DNA of 48,642 bases, from assembly GCA_964504195.1 (NCBI GenBank), contig CAZDDI010000030.1:1-48642 (forward strand). Direction: 5' to 3'. The notes under the pieces were generated by a model. It was not told where the DNA came from. It made no database searches and was given only the letters and a program-made list of their open reading frames with translations. Both the position numbers and the translations under genes were made by a program. Shown here piece after piece: positions 1-8,815 of this stretch (the first letter of the stretch is position 1; each line of letters starts with the position of its first letter). The DNA comes from CAZDDI01 sp964504195 (GTDB taxonomy: Bacteria; Chloroflexota; Anaerolineae; B4-G1; SLSP01).

Positions 1-154
1 AGGGGGGCAGGGGGAGGGGTAAATTTATTGCATTTGAAAGAGCGGTTATTGCAAATGCTTTTATTTCCGGGTTATTTTCATTAGTTCGCTCTCAGTTGCC
101 CATTTTCATTGGCGAATAGCGAAAAGGCTAGAAGGCGCATCGCCTCTTCACGTT

Positions 155-760
155 TCACGCTTTGAATAACTGCGTGGGTAAACTTGCGGTCCAACGCTCG
201 ATAGCGGGCCAGTTACGCCGATCTCCCGGCGTGGCCTGGATGATGAGGCTCACGAAGAGCAGTTGCCAGGGCTTGAGCTTGTACAGTTCCAGTTTCCCGC
301 CGAAAAAGGCGATACTGACCGGCTTGAGGGCTGGCGCGGCGCGGAACACTGGGCGCATATAGTTGGCGGGGGTGGTATAGCGTTCCTTGAAGCTCAACCG
401 TTCCGCGCGGGCCGGGGGTTTTGCCAGTTCCGGATCAACCACCACAGGGTCGGGGAGTGCGGCGGCGGTCTGGGTGAGGCTCAGCGCGGTGAAGAACAGC
501 GCGACCGGTATCTGGCTCAAGGCTGGCTGCTGGCGTTTGACGAACCTGATTGCCGCTCGGTGCCAGCCTAAAATCATCGGCGCACCAATGATGGCGGCGG
601 CGTAGCCTTCCACTTGGGTTACTTCTTCGAAGCGTTGTACTTTCACTCCCACGCCGGCCCCGGTCAGCGTGTTGCCGATAGCCTGCGCAACCTCCGCCGT
701 GGAGCCACAGTTGGTGGTGTAAGCAATCAAAACTGGCTTGTCTATATTTTGTTCGCGCAT
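155..760 (-). CDS. Flavodoxin-family protein (HemG-like)
   Basis: Predicted 201-aa soluble flavodoxin-fold protein. The N-terminus has the FMN phosphate-binding loop TTNCGST (residues 15-21) after a hydrophobic first strand (VLIAY), as in flavodoxins and menaquinone-dependent protoporphyrinogen oxidases. AAIIGAPM further on fits the second flavin-contacting loop. The likely role is a two-electron redox reaction using FMN; the substrate is not evident. The reading frame is open upstream to 940, but I chose the Met at 760 because the flavodoxin fold begins right after it, an AGAGG ribosome-binding site lies just upstream, and a good promoter at 797-826 would leave a longer start untranscribed. 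It is a single-gene unit. The family is fairly sure, the exact enzyme is not. Confidence 0.75.
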   Translation of the reverse strand: MREQNIDKPVLIAYTTNCGSTAEVAQAIGNTLTGAGVGVKVQRFEEVTQVEGYAAAIIGAPMILGWHRAAIRFVKRQQPALSQIPVALFFTALSLTQTAAALPDPVVVDPELAKPPARAERLSFKERYTTPANYMRPVFRAAPALKPVSIAFFGGKLELYKLKPWQLLFVSLIIQATPGDRRNWPAIERWTASLPTQLFKA

Positions 761-796
761 GGAAAAGCCTCTAGGCAACAGCGTATGCTGGGGGGT

Positions 797-826
797 ATTA
801 TAGCATATTTGGTTCTTATCTGTAAA
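797..826 (-). promoter_or_regulatory. Sigma-70-type promoter of the flavodoxin gene
   Basis: On the minus strand TTTACA (826-821) and TATAAT (802-797) are separated by 18 bp, about 40 bp upstream of the chosen start codon. Seen in sequence only. Confidence 0.6.
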
Positions 827-952
827 ATCCGTGTAGATTCTTGTCCTATAAAGTTTTGGAAAAGCGCAATGGGCAAGTTTCCGAATTATGCTAGAATACT
901 GCGTGAGCGGTGTTGAAACCCAGGCGATTTCATTAATCATAAGGAGGTAACG

Positions 953-1141
953 GTGGACTCTGAATCAAACGATCAGGAAAACAAGCCCAAAGGCACTATG
1001 GTTGGTTTGGGGCTATCTCTCGGCGCAGGGGTTGGCGTTGCTATTGGGGCAGCAATTGATAATATAGCCCTGGGTTTGGGGATAGGGGTAGCTATCGGTC
1101 TCTTAATTGGTGTAACATTGGAAGGTCGCCAGAATAAATAA
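953..1141 (+). CDS. Small glycine-zipper membrane protein
   Basis: 62-aa protein starting with GTG, preceded by a strong AAGGAGG ribosome-binding site at 941-947. After a charged, hydrophilic first 14 residues it is almost entirely small and hydrophobic, with repeated GxxxG spacing (GLSLGAGVGVAIG, then GLGIGVAIGLLIG), enough for two short membrane helices and a short charged tail. Glycine zippers pack helices tightly in membranes; no specific function can be assigned. Monocistronic, between two minus-strand units. Confidence 0.7.
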   Translation: MDSESNDQENKPKGTMVGLGLSLGAGVGVAIGAAIDNIALGLGIGVAIGLLIGVTLEGRQNK

Positions 1142-1325
1142 CAGCATCTTGACGTAATTCGGGTGGGGTTCAACACCGCTTCAATTGCATTCAGAACCAG
1201 GCTGTCGGTCAACAATAAACAGGCTAACGCCAAAACCAGCAGCCCACCGCAACTTATTCTCAACACGGTGGGTAAGATGGAGCGCAAGCGTTGGGCATAC
1301 GTTATTTCCTGTTCGTCAGCACCCT

Positions 1326-2186
1326 TTACGCTTGGGTTTTACCGCAGCATCGCTTGTATTTTTTGCCGCTCCCACAAGGGCAGGGATCGTTGCGCCCGGT
1401 TTTGGGGCTGGATGATATGGGCGCGGGTTGTGGCGCTAACTTCGGGGCAGGCTCAGGCTTGAAACATGCCCACCCTTGCATCTCTGCAACGGTATCCTCT
1501 ATGAGCTGCGCGTGACGGTTTTTCCGCAAGGTTGCGAGTGCGGATTCCTTGTCCTCAGCTTCAGTGTAGCCTTCCCACTCTGGGAACTCGGTCAAATCAT
1601 CGGCGACGGCCTGTCTAATCTCTTCTATTACTTCCTCAGTACCAAGATCCATACAGCTACCGATTAAACCGTCCCAGACGAACGAGTATTCCCGCTCCAG
1701 CCCGCCGCGAAACAGGCTTTGGAAGTAAGCCACCACCGCGTCACGCGGTTGTAGATCGTTGGCGACCAGACACACAAGGCCGTGCAACGCCGCCGTGCGC
1801 GTGTACTCGTTCACATCGGGGTTCTCCACCAGCCGCTGCATCAGTTCCATATCACCACCTGAGACAGAAGCCAATACCTGCCCCAGGCTTTCGGTGACGA
1901 AATCGCCAAATGCGTCTACGGGAGCATCGCCAGGCAGTGAGAAGAAATTCACAATCAACGGATAAGCGCGCTGTTCACGGAACTGCGCCAGCAAATAAAA
2001 GGCGTAGAGGGGCAGCATATAATCTTCATCTTCCTCTAGTTGTTCGAGTAAGCTGAGCGGATCTGTTAAGGCTTCCAGCAGATACGGGGTAATAACTTCG
2101 CGTTGCGCGATGGCCGCCAGCAGGGCTTTGCGGGGGAATTCTCCGGTCAGCCGTTCCAGTGCTTGTAAAATCATGTTGGGTTTCAT
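1326..2186 (-). CDS. DUF1186-like protein with C-terminal SEC-C motif
   Basis: 286 aa. The first 230 residues are helical and resemble DUF1186 (HEAT-like, acidic, starting with an ALERLTGEFPR-type segment). The last 22 residues are a complete SEC-C zinc motif, GRNDPCPCGSGKKYKRCCG. SEC-C, first known at the SecA C-terminus, binds zinc and often mediates contacts with the ribosome or other proteins. The start codon overlaps the stop of the upstream cofC by 4 bp, so it is the last gene of the F420 operon. No enzymatic motif is visible and its role in that operon is unknown. Confidence 0.75.
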   Translation of the reverse strand: MKPNMILQALERLTGEFPRKALLAAIAQREVITPYLLEALTDPLSLLEQLEEDEDYMLPLYAFYLLAQFREQRAYPLIVNFFSLPGDAPVDAFGDFVTESLGQVLASVSGGDMELMQRLVENPDVNEYTRTAALHGLVCLVANDLQPRDAVVAYFQSLFRGGLEREYSFVWDGLIGSCMDLGTEEVIEEIRQAVADDLTEFPEWEGYTEAEDKESALATLRKNRHAQLIEDTVAEMQGWACFKPEPAPKLAPQPAPISSSPKTGRNDPCPCGSGKKYKRCCGKTQA

Positions 2187-2779
2187 GGATGCTCCTTCAT
2201 CAGTGTTAAATCTTCAGGTAGATCAATATCCATCGCCAGGTCGGGGTCGTGATAGATTGCTACGCGCATCCCTAATTTTTGCGCCAGCGCCAGGTGCGTT
2301 TGGAAAGAGTTTGCTCCAAAAGCGAATGGAAAATTCATGGCCGGCGCTATCAGTAGAGCGTTGGTGCCCTGTTTCCAGCGATCCGGCGCGATGCCGATAG
2401 TCGGTGGTGTGGCGGCCAGCGCCAGCAGGGGCAACAGGCTCTCCCGGCGCAAGTGGGGTAGATCGGCTGGCAGGATCAACACCGCTTCTGCGCCATGCTC
2501 CTGTGCATGGGCGACGGCCTTGGTTAGCGCGCTGTTCAACCCCTGGGGCTGCGCTTCCGCCAGGAACTCCGCTCCGTCCGCGTGTGCCAGCCTTTCCACG
2601 TATGGATCGGCACTCACTACCAATACCCTAGCCAGCGACTCAGTCCCGCGCAACACTGCCAGCGTGCGCTGCAACAATCGCGTTACTAATTCCACGCGCT
2701 GCTCAGGCGCGAGCACCCCTGCCAGCCGCGACTTGGCCTGCGCCAATGGTTTGACCGGCACGATGGCCCAATAGTTCAC
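2183..2779 (-). CDS. cofC: 2-phospho-L-lactate guanylyltransferase (CofC)
   Basis: 198-aa nucleotidyltransferase of coenzyme F420 synthesis. It activates 2-phospholactate or phosphoenolpyruvate with GTP to give the guanylylated donor used by CofD. The N-terminus WAIVPVKPLAQAKSRL is the typical CofC start, with the Lys and Arg of the nucleotide-binding loop. The GTP-sugar-transferase-like signature ILPADLPHL follows near the middle, and TNALLIAP and an aspartate-rich end (AMDIDLPEDL) are also family-like. It overlaps the nitroreductase-CofD gene upstream and the SEC-C gene downstream by 4 bp each, so the three are translationally coupled. The metabolic context makes CofC nearly certain over other nucleotidyltransferases. 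Confidence 0.9.
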   Translation of the reverse strand: MNYWAIVPVKPLAQAKSRLAGVLAPEQRVELVTRLLQRTLAVLRGTESLARVLVVSADPYVERLAHADGAEFLAEAQPQGLNSALTKAVAHAQEHGAEAVLILPADLPHLRRESLLPLLALAATPPTIGIAPDRWKQGTNALLIAPAMNFPFAFGANSFQTHLALAQKLGMRVAIYHDPDLAMDIDLPEDLTLMKEHP

Positions 2780-4323
2780 AGGAGCGTTGCTCCGAACGCC
2801 AGCACCTCATGCGCCACGCGCACCCGTTCCGGCAGACCCGGCATCAGGGTGGGGGTCACGCATACCTGCATTCCCAGCGCGGCTACCGTAGGTGCGAGCA
2901 CTGCATCTACCGTGTCTAGCACGAATCCGCTTAGCAGGCCGCGATAATGTTCCGCCACCGCCACTGCCGAGGGTTGCTTCCCCAACTCGCGGAACATCTT
3001 GGCTGCCGGCCCTTTGATCGCCGCCCCGCCCAGGATCGGACTGACCGCAACGGTGGGGCGGGCGGCAACGGCTGCGCGCACGCCGGGTAGGTTGAGGATG
3101 GGGTCGAGGCTCACGAAGGGATTGGAGGGGCACAGGATGATGAGATCGGCTTGCTCAAGCGCGCTCAGCACTTCTGGGGTGGGGCGCACGGTCGCGCCGC
3201 CTGCCCAGCGGAAGCCTTGCACCGCCGGTTGCCAGCGCAAGCGCACAAAGTAATCCTGAAATGGTAGTTCGCCCGCTTCGGTCAGCACGATGGTGCGGCA
3301 GGGATCGTCGCTCATCGGTAGGAGAGGGTGCGCTACGCCCAATGCCTGGGCTAGGTGCGCCGTCACTTCGGTGAGACGCAGCCCGGCGTGCAGTCCTTGC
3401 GTGCGCGTGAGATGCGTCGCCAGATCGCGGTCGCCCAGTCGGAACCAGTCTGGCGCATCCAGCCGGGTCATAGCTTCCATACAGTTGAAACTTTCCCCGG
3501 CCAGGCCCCATCCAGTTTCAGGATTCGCTACATCCGCGAGCGTATACATGACTGTATCCAGGTCGGGGCAGATGGTCAGCCCCCAATGCTCGAAGTCATC
3601 GCCAGTGTTGACGATGATGCTCAATTGCTCCGGCGGCAATATATGCGCCAGTCCTTGCGCCAAGCGCGCCCCGCCCACGCCGCCCGCCAGCGCAACCACG
3701 TTTGGGCGCTGGCGGTTGATCGGGTCTTGTCGCTGCTGGTTGGTTGCGGGCGGTTTGTCGTGAGCGTCATCCGCCGGATACCCTAGCAGAATCAATGCCT
3801 GTGGTTCCCAATCCGCCGGAAGCGCCAGGTGTTGGGCAACGGTCGCCTGACAAAAGCGCGGCGCGCACAACCATACACTGCCCAGCCCGTGCGCAGTGGC
3901 TGCCAGGAGCAGCTGCCCGCCGGCCAATGCCGCGCTTTGCACGGTCAGGTCGCGCTCGGCGGCGGCGCGCTGCGGATCAGCGTAGGTGTTCATATCATTG
4001 AGCGTGAGGTTCAACAACACGCCCGCTGGCGCATTGCCGATGAGGGCCAGTGAATGTGCTACGCGCGCTGTTACCACGTCCGGTGGTAGCCCGTCGCGCT
4101 CCAGGTCGCGGCGGAAGTCTACGCTCATGGCTTTTGCGAGCGCGCGCAGCGTGGCGCTGTCCGTGAGCAGGGTGAAGCGCCAGGGGCGCGCGTTATGCGC
4201 CGAGGGCGCGCGGCAAGCCGTCTCGATCAACGCCTGTAGGAGCTGCTCTGGTACGGGCGCGGGTAAGAACTGGCGTGTGGAGCGCCGCGCCCGTGTCAAA
4301 GCATCGAACATTGCTGCTGTCAC
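2776..4323 (-). CDS. cofD: Nitroreductase (FbiB C-terminal-like)-CofD fusion, F420 biosynthesis
   Basis: 515-aa two-domain protein. Residues 1-190 are an FMN nitroreductase (RARRSTRQF start, CRAPSAHNARPWRF, LAGGQLLLAATAHGLGSVW), resembling the C-terminal domain of actinobacterial FbiB that reduces dehydro-F420-0. After a polar Gln/Asn/Pro linker (about 191-207), residues 208-515 are a full CofD/FbiA 2-phospho-L-lactate transferase with VVALAGGVGGARLAQGL and NTGDDFEHWG, which joins the lactyl phosphate unit to Fo. The start is GTG, with GAGGT 7 bases upstream; it lies 15 bp after the lipoprotein stop and overlaps cofC by 4 bp. The fusion would place transfer and reduction of the same intermediate in one polypeptide; this is inferred. 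The CofE ligase and Fo synthase are not in the window. Confidence 0.88.
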   Translation of the reverse strand: MTAAMFDALTRARRSTRQFLPAPVPEQLLQALIETACRAPSAHNARPWRFTLLTDSATLRALAKAMSVDFRRDLERDGLPPDVVTARVAHSLALIGNAPAGVLLNLTLNDMNTYADPQRAAAERDLTVQSAALAGGQLLLAATAHGLGSVWLCAPRFCQATVAQHLALPADWEPQALILLGYPADDAHDKPPATNQQRQDPINRQRPNVVALAGGVGGARLAQGLAHILPPEQLSIIVNTGDDFEHWGLTICPDLDTVMYTLADVANPETGWGLAGESFNCMEAMTRLDAPDWFRLGDRDLATHLTRTQGLHAGLRLTEVTAHLAQALGVAHPLLPMSDDPCRTIVLTEAGELPFQDYFVRLRWQPAVQGFRWAGGATVRPTPEVLSALEQADLIILCPSNPFVSLDPILNLPGVRAAVAARPTVAVSPILGGAAIKGPAAKMFRELGKQPSAVAVAEHYRGLLSGFVLDTVDAVLAPTVAALGMQVCVTPTLMPGLPERVRVAHEVLAFGATLL

Positions 4324-4338
4324 GTTGTAGACCTCGTG

Positions 4339-5349
4339 TTATGGGCCAACTACTAATGCCTTCCAGGTGTCTTGTCCTACGATACCATCTGACGTCAAGC
4401 CCTGCGCGGTTTGGAAAGACCTGACCGCATTCCGGGTGCCTGGGCCAAAAGCTCCGTCCACAGCAATGGTATAGCCGTAGACATTCGCCAGCAGATATTG
4501 CGCCGCGCGGATCGCATCGCCGTTGTTGCCGGTTTGCAGTGTGTGGTTTTTGATGAGCTCAGCCCAGGTTTGTCTGCCTACTACGCCATCTGCCGTAAGC
4601 CCGCGCGCTTGTTGAAAAGCCTTGACTGCGTTTAGCGTCCCCGGGCCGAAAATCCCATCCGCCGTAATCGTTGCCCCCTCAGCGCGCAGTAGATACTGGA
4701 TCGCATACACATTAGGGCCGGTATTTCCGTTGCGGTACACGGGCCAATCGGCAATGGGTGCAATGAGTGTTGGTAGGGGGACTAAGATGGTAGGCTCTGG
4801 TGTGTGTGTCGGCGTGGGTGTGGGATCGGGGACAACAATTTGCACATAGAATTGTCCGCCGAAGCGTACGCCTGCTGGGGATTGCGCCTGCCAATTGGAG
4901 CGATAGGTGTCCGGCGTATTGGGCGAGATAAAATCTATATTGACATCTACACTTGTGTCTACGGCGGCAGCCGGGAGTGGTACAGAGGCTGGGCCACCCA
5001 ATGGATCACCGGAGACGTACACAAAGAGCGATCCTGGTTCCCAATCGCATGTACCACTGTTGCGCATGCGCCAGGTTTTGACGAATGGCGTGTTGGGCAA
5101 GAAGGCTGTGTTGTCAGGGACAGTCACATCCGCCACATACGCAGCCGCGAATGTGCAGCCAGGCGTGGGCGTGGCGGTGGCTGTGGGCGCTGTGCCCGGG
5201 TCGGGCGGCGCTTCTGTTCCCTGGCCCACTTCCACAACCGTTGGCGTCGGCGTTAAGGTTGCGGTAACCTCCAGGGTAGATGAAGCTGCGCAGGCCAACG
5301 TCATCGCTAATAGCATCAGCAGCAATATACTCACCAGTTTGCGTTGCAT
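4339..5349 (-). CDS. Lipoprotein with NBR1-type Ig domain and two peptidoglycan-binding domains
   Basis: 336 aa. The N-terminus is a lipoprotein signal (basic start, hydrophobic run, TLAC with Cys20 as lipidation site). A Thr/Pro linker (about 30-63) leads to an NBR1-like Ig domain (about 65-175; pattern F-x-K-T-W-R-x-R-N-x-G-x-C-x-W). A second TPTPTHTPEPT linker is followed by two PG_binding_1 domains (about 205-268 and 272-335), each ending in the DGIVG/W pattern of that fold. It is probably an envelope protein anchored in the membrane that grips the cell wall. It heads the minus-strand operon that includes the F420 genes and has its own promoter at 5399-5427, but no functional link with F420 is evident. 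Confidence 0.85.
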   Translation of the reverse strand: MQRKLVSILLLMLLAMTLACAASSTLEVTATLTPTPTVVEVGQGTEAPPDPGTAPTATATPTPGCTFAAAYVADVTVPDNTAFLPNTPFVKTWRMRNSGTCDWEPGSLFVYVSGDPLGGPASVPLPAAAVDTSVDVNIDFISPNTPDTYRSNWQAQSPAGVRFGGQFYVQIVVPDPTPTPTHTPEPTILVPLPTLIAPIADWPVYRNGNTGPNVYAIQYLLRAEGATITADGIFGPGTLNAVKAFQQARGLTADGVVGRQTWAELIKNHTLQTGNNGDAIRAAQYLLANVYGYTIAVDGAFGPGTRNAVRSFQTAQGLTSDGIVGQDTWKALVVGP

Positions 5350-5398
5350 AATCCCTCCCTTTCGTTTCCCTTTCGCAAAAAACGACTGTCACTACGCG

Positions 5399-5427
5399 AT
5401 TATAAGGCCGTTTTGTAGAATCAACAA
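5399..5427 (-). promoter_or_regulatory. Promoter of the lipoprotein-F420 operon
   Basis: Minus strand: TTGTTG (5427-5422), 17-bp spacer, TATAAT (5404-5399), about 50 bp before the ATG at 5349, which is preceded by AGGGAGGG. Seen in sequence. Confidence 0.6.
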
Positions 5428-5470
5428 CTTTACGTGTTCTACCATTAGCGCCTCTCGCGCTGGCGCGGAC

Positions 5471-5498
5471 TTTGCATTTACGCGCGGCGGTTTATAAT
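5471..5498 (+). promoter_or_regulatory. Probable promoter of the amylase gene
   Basis: TTTGCA (5471-5476) and a perfect TATAAT (5493-5498) with a 16-bp spacer, 50 bp upstream of the ATG at 5549. The -35 is weak. Confidence 0.5.
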
Positions 5499-5548
5499 GA
5501 CCCTGATCTGCTGGAAGATTTATCGCTCAATCCCGTTAAGAAGGTACT

Positions 5549-7045
5549 ATGATCGCACACAATGGCGTTATGTTTCAGTATTTTCATTGGTACACGCCTT
5601 CCGATGGGCAGCTCTGGTCGCAACTGGCACAAGATGCTGCCGCACTAGCCCAGGCTGGCATTACGGCTGTGTGGCTGCCGCCGGCCTGTAAAGGGGCCGG
5701 TGGGGGGTATGATGTCGGCTATGGCGTGTACGATCTCTTCGATCTGGGCGAGTTCGATCAGCAGGGGACTGTCCGCACTAAATATGGCACCCGCGAGGAG
5801 TACCTTGCCGCAATCAAGGCCGCGCAAGCTGCCGGGTTGCAGGTCTACGCCGATATTGTGTTCAACCACAAAATGGGTGCCGACCAGGTTGAGGAGTTCA
5901 AGGCAACGCCCTATAACCCTGAAAATCGGCGCGAACCTATGGGTGCATTGCGCACCATCAAAGCTTGGACGCACTTTACCTTTCCGGGGCGCAAAGGCCA
6001 ATACTCTGAATTGCAATGGCACTGGTGGCATTTCAATGCGGCGGATTACAACGCCTTCGATGAGCACACACATGCCATCTACTTGTTTGAAGGTAAGGCG
6101 TTTGATAATAGTGTTGATTTGGAGAAAGGTAATTTCGATTATTTGATGGGGTGTAATCTCGATATCAACAATCCCGATGTGCAGACGGAGCTCTTTTACT
6201 GGGGTGAGTGGTTCCTGGAGACCACCGGCGTGGATGGATTCCGCTTTGATGCGGTGAAACATGTGAAGTCCCGGTTTTTCCTGGACTGGTTGAATCATCT
6301 TCGGGAGCATAGCCAACGTCCTCTGTTTGCAGTGGGGGAGTACTGGTCGGGTAAGAGCGAGGCCTTGAAAAATTTCTTGCGTGTAACTGAGGGCAACATG
6401 ATGCTCTTCGATGTCGCTCTGCATTACAACTTTGCCGCTGCCAGTAAGCAGGGCCGCGAGTATGATTTGCGGAAAATTTTCGAGGATAGCCTTGTGAGTA
6501 CGCACCCAGACCTGGCTGTAACGCTGGTGAGCAATCACGATTCCCAGCCCTTGCAAGCCCTCGAATCCGTTGTGGAAGCCTGGTTCACGCCGCTGGCGTA
6601 TGCTTTGATCCTGCTGCGGCGGGATGGCTATCCCTGTATCTTTGCGGCGGAGTATTACGGGGCGCATTACAGGGATGTGGGTAAAGATGGTCAAGAGCAT
6701 GAAATCTGGCTGGATAGTCACCAGTGGTTGATCAACATCTTCTTGCGCGCCCGCAGGCACTACGCTTACGGAGAGCAGTACGATTATTTCGATCAGCCCG
6801 ATTGTGTGGGCTGGACGCGGTTGGGTGATGAAACCCGTCCGGGGGGCATGGCCGTGGTGTTGAGCAATGCTGAAGCCGGGTACAAGCGTATGGAAACGGT
6901 GTATCCTCAGGCCACTTATATTGATCTGACAGAGCATATTACTGATCCTGTCACCACCGATGCCGAAGGGTGGGGGGAGTTCCGGTGTAAGGCGCGCTCT
7001 GTATCCGTGTGGGTGCCTGCCGGAATGCTCGGAGCGGAGCGCTAG
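5549..7045 (+). CDS. Alpha-amylase, GH13 family, cytoplasmic type
   Basis: 498-aa glycoside hydrolase that starts directly in the catalytic barrel (MFQYFHWYTPSDGQLW), has no signal peptide and therefore probably works in the cytoplasm on glycogen or imported maltodextrins. The GH13 conserved regions are all present: DIVFNH (102-107), GFRFDAVKH with nucleophile Asp234, VGEYW with acid/base Glu264, and VSNHD with Asp331. It resembles the liquefying amylases of subfamily GH13_5 (AmyA/AmyS type), which hydrolyse internal alpha-1,4 bonds. The start has AAGAAGG about 6 bases upstream. Length is normal for intracellular GH13_5. Confidence 0.93.
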   Translation: MIAHNGVMFQYFHWYTPSDGQLWSQLAQDAAALAQAGITAVWLPPACKGAGGGYDVGYGVYDLFDLGEFDQQGTVRTKYGTREEYLAAIKAAQAAGLQVYADIVFNHKMGADQVEEFKATPYNPENRREPMGALRTIKAWTHFTFPGRKGQYSELQWHWWHFNAADYNAFDEHTHAIYLFEGKAFDNSVDLEKGNFDYLMGCNLDINNPDVQTELFYWGEWFLETTGVDGFRFDAVKHVKSRFFLDWLNHLREHSQRPLFAVGEYWSGKSEALKNFLRVTEGNMMLFDVALHYNFAAASKQGREYDLRKIFEDSLVSTHPDLAVTLVSNHDSQPLQALESVVEAWFTPLAYALILLRRDGYPCIFAAEYYGAHYRDVGKDGQEHEIWLDSHQWLINIFLRARRHYAYGEQYDYFDQPDCVGWTRLGDETRPGGMAVVLSNAEAGYKRMETVYPQATYIDLTEHITDPVTTDAEGWGEFRCKARSVSVWVPAGMLGAER

Positions 7046-7098
7046 ATCCGCGACCAGGTCAAGTTTTGAGATTTGCCATTTTCAGAGAGGGGGGCTTT

Positions 7099-8799
7099 AT
7101 GTGTCAATTCATTGTGTTGCAAGTTGGGCGTAAGCAGCTGGTTCTCTGGGGACTAGGCTGGATCGGCCTGTTGCTGATTGTTCCTCTGTTGTTCGTGCCT
7201 GTAGCTGCGCAAGGCCTTGATCCACCACCCCCGGTTGTTCTCGCCGATGTGATGCGTGCCGCGACGGATTGCGCGCCGTTGCCGCCACCGCCTGGCAGCG
7301 ATACGATTGTCAATGTTTCAACCGTGGCGCAGTTATGGACAGCGGTCAATGCAGCTGTTCCCCATACCACCATCTTGTTGGCGGATGGAACGTATAACCT
7401 GGGGGAAAACGATCACTATCTTTGGATCGCTACGCCGCACCTCACAATTCGCTCTGCCAGCGGCAACCGCGAGGCGGTCATCCTCGATGATAACTACAGC
7501 CGTACCCAAACCGTTAGTATTGTGGCTTCCAATGTCACCCTTGCCGATATCACTATCAAGCGCGCTTATACCCATCCCATCCATGTGATGAATTCCAGCA
7601 CGGCGCACGCGCTCAATACGCTGATTTACAACGTCCATATTATTGATCCGGGGCAGCAGGCTATCAAAATCAACCCGGTGAGCGGCGGCTACTACGCCGA
7701 TAGCGGGGTGATTGCTTGTTCGACCATTGAACTGACTGATGCCGGGCGTCCGCACATTCGCAACAACTGTTACACCGGCGGGATTGATATGCATCAGGGG
7801 CGCGATTGGGTGATTCGCGACAATCACATTGCGGGCTTCTGGTGCAGCAGCGGTCTGTCCGAGCATGGCATCCACCTCTGGCGCGGGTGCCGCGACCCCA
7901 TCATTGAGCGCAACGTGCTGCATAACAACGCGCGTGGCATTGGCTTTGGGCTGGCGACCAGCGGGACGGCACGCACTTACGCTGATCATCCCTGCCCCGG
8001 CACGAGCGGCTATGTTGACCATTACGGCGGTATTATCCGTAACAACTTCGTCTTTGCCAATCGCGCGGAGCTCTTCGCGTCACAATCCGGCTTCGATAGC
8101 GGCATCAGCCTGTGGAATGCCTGTGAGGTGGGAACTTACCACAATACAGTCGTTTCTACCCAAGCGCCTTTTTCATCTATCGAGTGGCGCTTTGCCAACA
8201 CCTCGGTTGATCTGGTGAACAATCTGGTCAGCCACAACTTACGCCAACGCGATGGCGCAACGGCAACACAGGCCGGGAATCTGATCAATGCGCCGTTGAC
8301 GCTTTTTGTGGACGGAGCCGGGGGTGATTTGCACCTTCTGCCAGGGGCGACGGCGGTCATTGACCAGGGTGTCCCGCTGGCTGCCGGGCTGTGCGATGAT
8401 GATATTGATGGTGATCCCCGCCCTATTGGGCCAGCGCGTGACATCGGGGCGGACGAGTACGGCATCCCTGCGCCCGCTGCTATCCGTGATCTGCGTGTGA
8501 TTCAGGCGACGCTCGATGGTGGTAATCTCACCGTGACGCTGCGCTGGACGCCGCCTGTTGCTGCCATAACTACGACTGTGCGCTACGCTGCGCAGCCCCT
8601 CACTGCCGCGACTTGGGACGTCGCGGCGGATTTCGCCACAGGGGATGTCATCCATACAGCCACGCACACGCTCTCCTACAACAGCGGCGTGCGCTACTTC
8701 GCGGTCAGGACACACAATACGGGCGGCTGGTCGCCGCTCTCCAATCTGGCTTTCTGGCCGCATTATGATATTTACTTGCCGCTGGTGTTGCGGCAATAG
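7099..8799 (+). CDS. Secreted right-handed beta-helix protein with choice-of-anchor Q segment
   Basis: 566 aa. Chosen start is the ATG at 7099 (GAGAGGGGGG upstream); the frame is open back to 7009 but that part overlaps the amylase stop. A signal peptide (about 1-38, ending PVAAQG) is followed by a parallel beta-helix region with repeated N-N and G-I/V-I-x-N turns (about 80-400). Residues near 440-460 (DDDIDGDPRP...DIGADEYG) match the choice-of-anchor Q end module, and a fibronectin-III-like segment follows. The protein ends YDIYLPLVLRQ, a tail I associate with Chloroflexota exported proteins. It may be a polysaccharide-binding or lyase-like surface protein; no catalytic residues are recognisable. 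Confidence 0.8.
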   Translation: MCQFIVLQVGRKQLVLWGLGWIGLLLIVPLLFVPVAAQGLDPPPPVVLADVMRAATDCAPLPPPPGSDTIVNVSTVAQLWTAVNAAVPHTTILLADGTYNLGENDHYLWIATPHLTIRSASGNREAVILDDNYSRTQTVSIVASNVTLADITIKRAYTHPIHVMNSSTAHALNTLIYNVHIIDPGQQAIKINPVSGGYYADSGVIACSTIELTDAGRPHIRNNCYTGGIDMHQGRDWVIRDNHIAGFWCSSGLSEHGIHLWRGCRDPIIERNVLHNNARGIGFGLATSGTARTYADHPCPGTSGYVDHYGGIIRNNFVFANRAELFASQSGFDSGISLWNACEVGTYHNTVVSTQAPFSSIEWRFANTSVDLVNNLVSHNLRQRDGATATQAGNLINAPLTLFVDGAGGDLHLLPGATAVIDQGVPLAAGLCDDDIDGDPRPIGPARDIGADEYGIPAPAAIRDLRVIQATLDGGNLTVTLRWTPPVAAITTTVRYAAQPLTAATWDVAADFATGDVIHTATHTLSYNSGVRYFAVRTHNTGGWSPLSNLAFWPHYDIYLPLVLRQ

Positions 8800-8815
8800 T
8801 GCAGGAGGGGGGGAC

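Noticed and set aside
973..1287. 104-aa minus-strand frame with a hydrophobic start (TTG) opposite the glycine-zipper gene
   Set aside because: It overlaps a better-supported gene over much of its length, starts with TTG without a clear ribosome-binding site, and its second half is the mirror of the glycine-rich repeat.
5645..6937. 430-aa minus-strand open frame opposite the amylase gene
   Set aside because: The amylase is certain by motifs; the antisense frame has no family signature.
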